From NCBI GenBank assembly GCA_020631735.1, contig CM036191.1:37989335-38053334 (forward strand): a stretch of DNA of 64,000 nt, read 5' to 3'. Origin of the DNA: Saccharum officinarum (Eukaryota; Streptophyta; Magnoliopsida; Poales; Poaceae). Position numbers and translations under genes: made by a program. The notes beneath the pieces are model-generated. The model had not been told where the DNA came from, searched no databases, and saw only the letters and a program-made list of their open reading frames with translations. Below, piece after piece: positions 57,774 to 64,000 of this stretch (positions within the stretch are counted from its first letter, which is position 1; each line of letters begins with the position of its first letter).

Positions 57774-60254
57774 CTAGAAATAGAGGACCACATCAGAGAC
57801 ACCATCCTTCTCCTGGTTCCACGTCACATCGACCATCAGCTTCCCGCCATTTTCCCATTCAAATCCAGCCTCACAGCCATTTTCCCATTCGAATGTGTCT
57901 GTGCCTTGTTCAGATTCCAACAAATCTGAACAAAATGCATAGTGTAAGAAATGGTATGGTACATTAAAAAAAAGTGACCTTGTTGAGGTTCCAAATCTTG
58001 AGGACGGTCTGCTGATCAAAGAGCGGATTCTTGAAGAGGCAGTCTCTGGTGGGCAGAGCATAGTGCAGACACCTTGGCACGGTGCCATCGGGGAAGACGA
58101 GCCTCCTGAGCAGGGCGAAGTCGTGGCCGCCGAGGGAGTCGCTGACGTAGACGGGGCCGCCGCAGATGGCCCTGGACGCGGCGTGGAAGGCAGCGCAGGC
58201 ATGGTCGGACTGAAACATGTCCCAGTCCGGGCGGATGAACTGCCCCATCCACAGGCTGTTGTAGGCGCAGTTCACCATGTGCGCGCCCTGCAGCCAGAAC
58301 ACGCCCATGGGGTCGCCGTTGGGGTCCTCGAACCAGAAGTCGTCGCCGGCGCGGCCCATGGCCACCTGCCGCGTGCCCAGGAAGAAGAAGTCGTTGCACT
58401 GCTGCATGCTGGCGATGATGCCCGTGCCGGCGAAGTTCTTGGCGACGGACCTGGAGAGCCCGTCGTAGTAGGCCTTGGCGAGGTCGACGCGCCCGCCGTG
58501 CTCCTCGCACACGTACTCCAGAGTGTGCACGACGTCGACTTTGACGCCGGTGACGCCCGCGCCGGCGAGGTACGAGTGCATGGACTCGTAGAGGTCGGCG
58601 GCCTGGTCCGGGCGCACAAGCCCGATCCCGCCCTCAATGATGCGGTCCACGGCGAGGTCTTCCATCGTGCCGGCCAGACCCGGCGACGGCCGCGCCGGCA
58701 CGACGCGCGCGTCCAGGTGCGTCGCGCCGGGGCGCACCCCGCCCCACCCGCCGCACAGCGCCTGCCACACGTACACGTCGTCCAGCCCCGGGAACCTGCG
58801 CCTCATGTCCTTCAGGAACGCCTTCAACCCCACATCACCGTCGCCGTCGTCGTCGCCGAGCTTCGCCAGCATGGCGTCCCTCCGCACGAGCAGCTGGTCG
58901 AGCTCTCGCCGCAGCTGCACAATCTTGTCGTCAAACCAAGATAGATCGGTGGCACCGCCCTGCGCCGCCTTCTTCTTCGCCTTCCCAGCGTTCTCGATCT
59001 CCGCGGCCTTGCGCACGATGCCCTTAGGCATGCTCTTATCGTAGAACAGCTCCGGCGGGCGGCGGATCAGGGCGCCCTCCCTGTACCCACGGAAGCGCGC
59101 GCACTCGTCGAAGCGGTAGAGGCGCGCGGTCATCTGGTCTCCGCCGAGCACGAGTCCCCGCGCGTCCTCTTGCGGCGGGTCGTCGTCGCGGTTCACGCTC
59201 TGCCAGCCGTCGTCGATGATGAGGAACCGCGGAGGCACGCCGGCGTTCGCGAACTCCGACACGCCTTGCCAGACCCCCGCCGGGTCGACGGTGAGGTAGA
59301 AGGCGTCCCACGTGCACCACCCGAACCGGTCCGCCATCGGCGGCAACGCCTTCTCTTGGATCAACCTGCGGTGCGGCGCGGCGCGCGTTCCAGGTCCAGA
59401 GTTAATCACAGCCATCCGATCGTGAAATCAAGGGTCGAGACTGACACAGCTCACATCACACGTGGCCCTTATAGATGCACAAAGTAACCAAATTCTGTAC
59501 TTGCAAGTACCAACCTGAACGTGCCGAGGTGCACCCTGACGGCGAGGTAAGCCTCCCGCATGACCCTGTATGGATCGTCGCCGGCGTGCACGTAGACGAC
59601 GCGGCGGAAATCAGTGCCCGTCACGGCGGCAGACCCGCTCTCGGCGCAGACGACGACGCCGTCGTCCTCCCCAGGGAAGATGGCGGACCGGAAGCTCCCC
59701 TGCACGAGCGGTAGGACGAACACGTACCCCGCGCCGGCGCCGGCGAGCTCGGGCACCTCGAGGAGCACCCACTGCGTCTCCATCTGTAGATCCCGGCCTT
59801 GCCGCCCCGCCCACGCCGTGCTCCACCACGTCTTGAACCGGAACACGCTCAGGAACCGCCGCGGGCCGGGCATGCTGCCGACGCGGCACGGCGCGCGGCT
59901 CGCCGGAGACGGCAACGTGAAGCCCAGGAACGCGCCCCGGCTCGCGTTCGCGGCGGCGTGACTGACCAGCTCCCGCGGCGCGTCCGACGACGACGCCTTG
60001 GTGTTGGTGGTGGGGTCGAAGGCCTCGGCGGACGGGGTCAGCGTGACGTTCCCCGGCACGCCCGTGAGGAGCGCGACGACCGCGGCCTTGCCGGTCCCGC
60101 CGCCCACGGTGAGCTCGCCGCCGCGCAGCGTGAAGAGGCAGGGCGGCGGGGACGACGACGGGCTGGCGGCCTTGGCTGCCGTCATGGTGCCGGTGGCGGC
60201 GGCGGCAGTGGGGGCGACCTTGGGCGCGGGCTTCGACTCGTTAGGCGGCGCCAT
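57774..60254 (-). CDS. Raffinose/stachyose synthase-like galactosyltransferase (GH36), C-terminally truncated
   Basis: ATG at 60254 (MAPPNESKPAPKVAP). Exon 1 is 60254-59515 and exon 2 is 59365-57979, together exactly 709 codons. The conserved WCTWDAFYLTVDP lies at 263-275. The block containing AGKAKKKAAQGGATDLSWF resembles the ~80-residue insertion reported in stachyose synthases. The likely nucleophile is Asp524 (KVDVV) and the likely acid/base Asp589 (RAGDD). Known relatives use galactinol to extend sucrose or raffinose in storage and stress tolerance. The last exon is mostly gone: only its final ~45 codons remain (FEWENGCEAGFEWENGG to VVLYF at 57774), with a short internal duplication. The obvious acceptor gives a shifted frame. 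Reading into the intron stops after 712 residues, against about 850 in the family. The gene may be non-functional. Confidence 0.8.
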
Positions 60255-60391
60255 TGGCAACGCGATGGTCAAGAACGATCGGAGGGTCGCTCTCTCGCTC
60301 GGATGGTGTATGGCTCTGGCTGTTGTTCTCTATGCTAGCTCTAGCTGGCTGGCCGAGGTCGCTGAGAAGAACGGAGCGGGTTCCATGGCGA

Positions 60392-60397
60392 TATATA
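60392..60397 (-). promoter_or_regulatory. TATA box of the minus-strand GH36 gene
   Basis: On the minus strand CTATATATCGCC lies about 140 bp upstream of the ATG in a GC-rich setting. The corresponding place in the plus-strand copy has TATAATGG. A start site near 60365 would give a ~110-nt leader. Confidence 0.6.
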
Positions 60398-60429
60398 GGC
60401 GCGGGCCGGAGCGGTGAGGAAAGGTGGCG

Positions 60430-61050
60430 GGCCCTTTTCTTTTTCTTTTTTTTTCTCCGAGAAGCGTCTGGAGCGTGATGGCGTCGTCGTGTACGTGCGG
60501 TAGGCGACATGCAGTGTCTGCAGAGGTTCGAGACGCGGTGCAGCACGCCCTGGGCGAATGGCATGTACTTCCCTCCGTTTTCGTTTATCATATACGTGAA
60601 AACTTGATGTATCTAAAATTCTTTTACAGAAAAAAAAATATATAGTCAAAATTGCTGTCGTAAAAGTTCGGTGACATGAAAACGGAGCTAGTACCAAAAT
60701 GCACGGACTGGGCGGCCGGTGCGGTGCGGCGCGGGCATCACGTACGCTATACTGACGTTACGTGCATTACAGAAGTGCAAGAAAATGCACACGAGCGAGC
60801 GAATGTGGTACGCAGCTTGTCGCTGTTGCATTGGTTAGTGTGATGATTGTTTTGTAGCGAGATGTCACGCGCGACATCGTTGACTATGCCTCGATGACGT
60901 GGCACGTTATAACTGACTAACTGTACTAGGTTACCAGTTGAAACAGCACAGATATATCCGAGTGATACTTTTGCATTTACATGATACTATTATCTTGTTC
61001 GTCTAAGAAACGACAGAACGGCATTCCCATCCTATGCAAATTAAGATTTC
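60430..61050. other. Upstream flank of the minus-strand GH36 gene
   Basis: No gene is seen. It contains a poly-pyrimidine stretch (60438-60456) and several ACGT-core words (for example ATCACGTACG near 60736 and GACGTGGC near 60896) that could be bZIP sites. This is inference from motif only. Confidence 0.35.
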
Positions 61051-61062
61051 TTTCAATATTGC

Positions 61063-61840
61063 GTGTTGGCAGCGGAAGTTCGGAACGGGCTGCTCGAGGC
61101 TCTGGGCGGTGGGATTGATGCCGGGACCGCTCGGCAGTGGTTGAGATGGTGGTGGGCTAGGCAACTAGGGCTTCTTCTCGTCCCGGCCCTCTTCTCCGAC
61201 CACTTGCCTTCCCCCTTGCTCGGGCAGGATTTCTCGGGTCAGGCTATCTCTGTGGGTCTCTGGCGGCGGTGGGTGTGGAGGTTGCATGAGGTCGAGGCGA
61301 AAGCTTGAATGACAACGTCTGCGGACACCGTGCCCTCCTTAGAGGCGTCCTTTTTCTACCTCTCCTCTTACCGTGCTAGATTTCGCAGGTGAAAACCTTC
61401 CTTCAACGGGCTAGCTTGTCGACGCTCTTGGCATTGTTTCCTTCTTGAAGGCTTTGCTAGACAATCTAGTTTTTGTTGTGGACCTCTTGCCGTCTGTCAT
61501 GGCGCTTCCCTAAGGGTGATGGTGCTATGTGCTTCCAAGGATGATGGTGCTCGGTCCTCCAATTTATCTTTTCTAATTGTGGTGTCTTAGCTGGGTTTTT
61601 TCTTCGGCCAAGTTGTTAGCTGGGTAGCTGTTGTTAGTTGGGTCAATTCGATCAAGTTAAGTGTTGGCTTGAGTTGTGACAGTTGTATCAAAGTTGTGTA
61701 GGATAAGTGAAGACACTCTCCTTAGTTGTATAATTTTTCTGGCAGCTTCTATTAAAAAAACAGACTGCTACTTGTTTTTTTTTCCGTCTAATAGAAATTG
61801 CGGCAAAGCTTTTGCCGTTCTTTCTAAAAAAAAAGTTGGA
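61063..61840 (+). other. Possible retroposed (LINE-like 3' end) sequence
   Basis: GC-rich at first, with an 81-codon frame at 61063-61308 that has no recognisable domain. It then turns pyrimidine-rich and ends near 61840 in GCGGCAAAGCTTTTGCCG followed by TTCTTTCTAAAAAAAAA. A GGCAAAGCTTTTGCC hairpin before an A-run resembles the 3' ends of grass LINEs. No reverse transcriptase is present, so the call is tentative. Confidence 0.35.
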
Positions 61841-62157
61841 ACTTTAGCTTAAGTCGTACTAGGTATAGTCCTGTGAGAATAGATTTTTATTTTTATTTTA
61901 TTAGTTGCTATAAGTTTTTATCTGCATATTAAGTTCAAAATCTTGTGTTTATTGCACTTTTTGATTAAAATTATTCATTTGTATTTTCTTCAAAATTAAT
62001 GATATTATTAGGTCTATGGTTCCATTCTATTAGTTACTAGAATGATGTTAAATATTAAAGCATCGTTTCCTCCAAGCAAATTAAAAAAATATCAAGGAGA
62101 CCATGACCACCTTTTGTTTGTACTAATCTCTTCCACTTAAGATGTTAACTTCCGGGG

Positions 62158-62272
62158 GCCTGTTCAGCAGGTGGTTTTGCAGCCGCCACAGCCGCTGCAT
62201 CAACAGCTGCCTGTCACAGAATCACTACACTGACCGCCAGCATCGAAAGCTTATAGAAGCAGTTGAACAGGC
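62158..62272. mobile_element. Small hAT-like MITE candidate
   Basis: Inverted ends GCCTGTTCA and TGAACAGGC enclose 115 bp. An internal block (CAGCCGCTGCATCAA and CACAGAATCACTA) is repeated just outside at 62290-62332. No 8-bp target duplication is visible, so assignment to hAT rests on the CTGTTCA ends. Confidence 0.4.
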
Positions 62273-62609
62273 GCGCACATCAATAGCCTCTCACAGAATC
62301 ACTATACTGTCCGCCACAGCCGCTGCATCAAGTTGTATTTTTTTCTATACAAAAATCGAGTGTTTATAACTATTCTCATTATGGATGGGATGATAATGTT
62401 TCTGACAAAATGTATATAAGATCAAAAGTAACAACTTATATAAATTACTGTATAAATATCAATTTAACTTTAAATGAATAGTTAGTGACACTGTATATGA
62501 AATTAAGGGAGCATTTTTTCATTTGTTGAAATATAGAAATCTATATTGTCACTCATGCAAAACAACTATACTTGATCTACATCACGACGCAAACATGTAT
62601 AATGAAATA

Positions 62610-62975
62610 CTCCCTCTGTCCTAATAAAACATTTGTGCAAAGCTGTTCGGTTGATGGTTTTTTGCGTCTGATAAGCCGAGTGATGTTGTTTTATTACGAG
62701 AGAAAAAAAACACTGGCTGATAAGTTTAAGCCAACAGGGCTATAAGGAATTTAGTTTTGTTCTAAGTCAAATTATAGTAACTTTAACTAACATATAGAAA
62801 AGAAGAAAAATAAGTAGAACTTCAAATTAGCTTAATTAGATATATTATAGAATATATTTTTATAATATACCTCTTTGATTTGTAGATGTTAATATTCTTT
62901 TCTATAAATTTGGTCAGAGTTACTATAGTTTGACTTAAGACAAACTGGGTTCCTTATATTTTAGGGTGCAGGGAG
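62610..62975. mobile_element. Stowaway-like MITE carrying a nested MITE
   Basis: The left end CTCCCTCTGTCC and right end AGGGTGCAGGGAG are flanked by TA (62608-62609 and 62976-62977). At about 62641-62741 an AGCTGTTCGG...CCAACAGGGC segment resembles the ends of another grass MITE family and probably inserted later. Confidence 0.7.
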
Positions 62976-62979
62976 TATG

Positions 62980-64000
62980 TTGGTAATTTAGATGATAGAC
63001 GAGAGAAATATATGGGCTTAATTTTTGGTAATCTAAACTTTCCATAATAAAACATGTTGGTAATTTAGATATAATTTGAGAGAATATTTTAGTTTATTCT
63101 TTTAATAATGGTAGAAATGAGTAATATAGATGTAAAACTAAGGGATTACTTTATCATTCGGTTCATATTAGCAAAAGTGGGTGGTTAGATGCATATTTTA
63201 CGGTGGTTGTTTTGTGTTTTGTATTTTTTATAATGACAAATCTATTATTATTAATGCTAATCAGAGTATGCCACATTGGTAGCCAGATATTTCTGTTTTT
63301 CCGATGGTGCATGTATTTCTGTTTTTTTCAAGAATTTTGTAGTGCATCTTATGAAGATTAACATGAAGCTCCATTAATGTTTCCAACTAATAATATTGAG
63401 ATAAGATATCAGATACATGTTGCGCCGCATTGGTATTTTTCTCTACATATTTTCGTGAGTGCTCATTTTCCACCAAAACAGTTTGCTCACTCAAGACTAA
63501 AGGAGCTCTTTTTTTCCCCTTTGTTTAAAAGACTCATTTTGTTTTGTACTATTAAATGTAACAGTTTGCTCATTTTGTTCACCAGGTATGTAAAAACAGA
63601 CTTTTGTTTGTGGCGTGAAAATATTAATGAATCTCAAAGTGTTCCAAATGCATCTGGATCCTTTACGTATGAGCTGCTCTCAACCTCCACCATGAAATAT
63701 TTAAGCTCAGATAACAACCTTCAATTTGCTGACGCTCCTTTACGTATATGAGTTGACCCTGTTGTTATGCGAGGAGGTCTAGAAGGTAGGAGCACACACA
63801 CAGCGTCGACATGCAGGGGCCCTCAAGGCCTCAACCTCTGCAATACGTATGTGCACTGCCGTCTCCTGCCTGCAAACACATTCCATCATGGGCCCCAACT
63901 CGCCTACACTTGCATATCTTTTAGCCAAAGACTTGCTGCTGAATTCCGTGATCCATCTCTGAATGTAGGACAGTATAGTAAACGTTTGACGTTAGCTCAA
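62980..64000. other. AT-rich intergenic sequence
   Basis: The longest frame (63377-63751, 124 codons) is low in coding character and shows no domain I recognise. No repeat or RNA gene is apparent. Confidence 0.4.

Noticed and set aside
63377..63751. 124-codon ORF near the window end
   Set aside because: AT-rich and low-complexity with no family resemblance.

Overview
The window is nuclear DNA of a grass. The evidence is the retrotransposon lineages (Tat, Athila and Tekay-type Ty3/gypsy), Stowaway and PIF/Harbinger-like MITEs, GC-rich first exons on AT-rich flanks, and plant-only gene families. A panicoid such as sorghum, sugarcane, Miscanthus or maize fits best, but I cannot name the species from sequence alone. 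There are no tRNA or rRNA genes, CRISPR arrays or prokaryotic features.

Layout. (1) 1-5977: the 3' end of a Tat-lineage gypsy element, with an antisense extra ORF, four ~0.5 kb tandem repeats, a polypurine tract and a 1.17 kb LTR. (2) 5978-11536: decayed intergenic sequence with no gene I can support. (3) 11537-40448: a three-level retrotransposon nest. A Tat-type element on the minus strand holds an Athila-like element (21254-39980) 2 bp inside one of its LTRs. That element's gag in turn holds a Tekay-like element (23344-33760) with two 2953-bp LTRs that differ at about 28 sites by eye. Target-site duplications are TCGAT and TTCAC for the inner two and ATTAG/ATTGG for the outer one. (4) 40454-46200: a broken GT31 galactosyltransferase pseudogene (minus), a 2.2 kb long-inverted-repeat element that itself took two later insertions, a MITE and a TA microsatellite. 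(5) 46596-51731: a GC-rich exon encoding an almost complete ARIADNE-type RBR E3 ubiquitin ligase, followed by nine AT-rich exons of the C-terminal half of Mediator subunit MED25. All predicted splice phases agree, giving one 1023-codon frame. (6) 52655-60254: two convergent GH36 raffinose/stachyose-synthase genes with complementary damage. The plus copy has a nonsense codon and a deletion in its catalytic exon; the minus copy has an intact catalytic exon but has lost most of its last exon. (7) 60300-64000: a promoter, MITEs and AT-rich sequence.

The most interesting locus is the possible RBR-MED25 chimera. As read, it would join a ubiquitin-transfer module to the activator-binding domain of a Mediator subunit. 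The alternative is a single-exon RBR gene (stop at 48515) that sits next to a truncated MED25 duplicate. Also notable are the long palindromic element and the young but coding-dead Tekay-like insertion.
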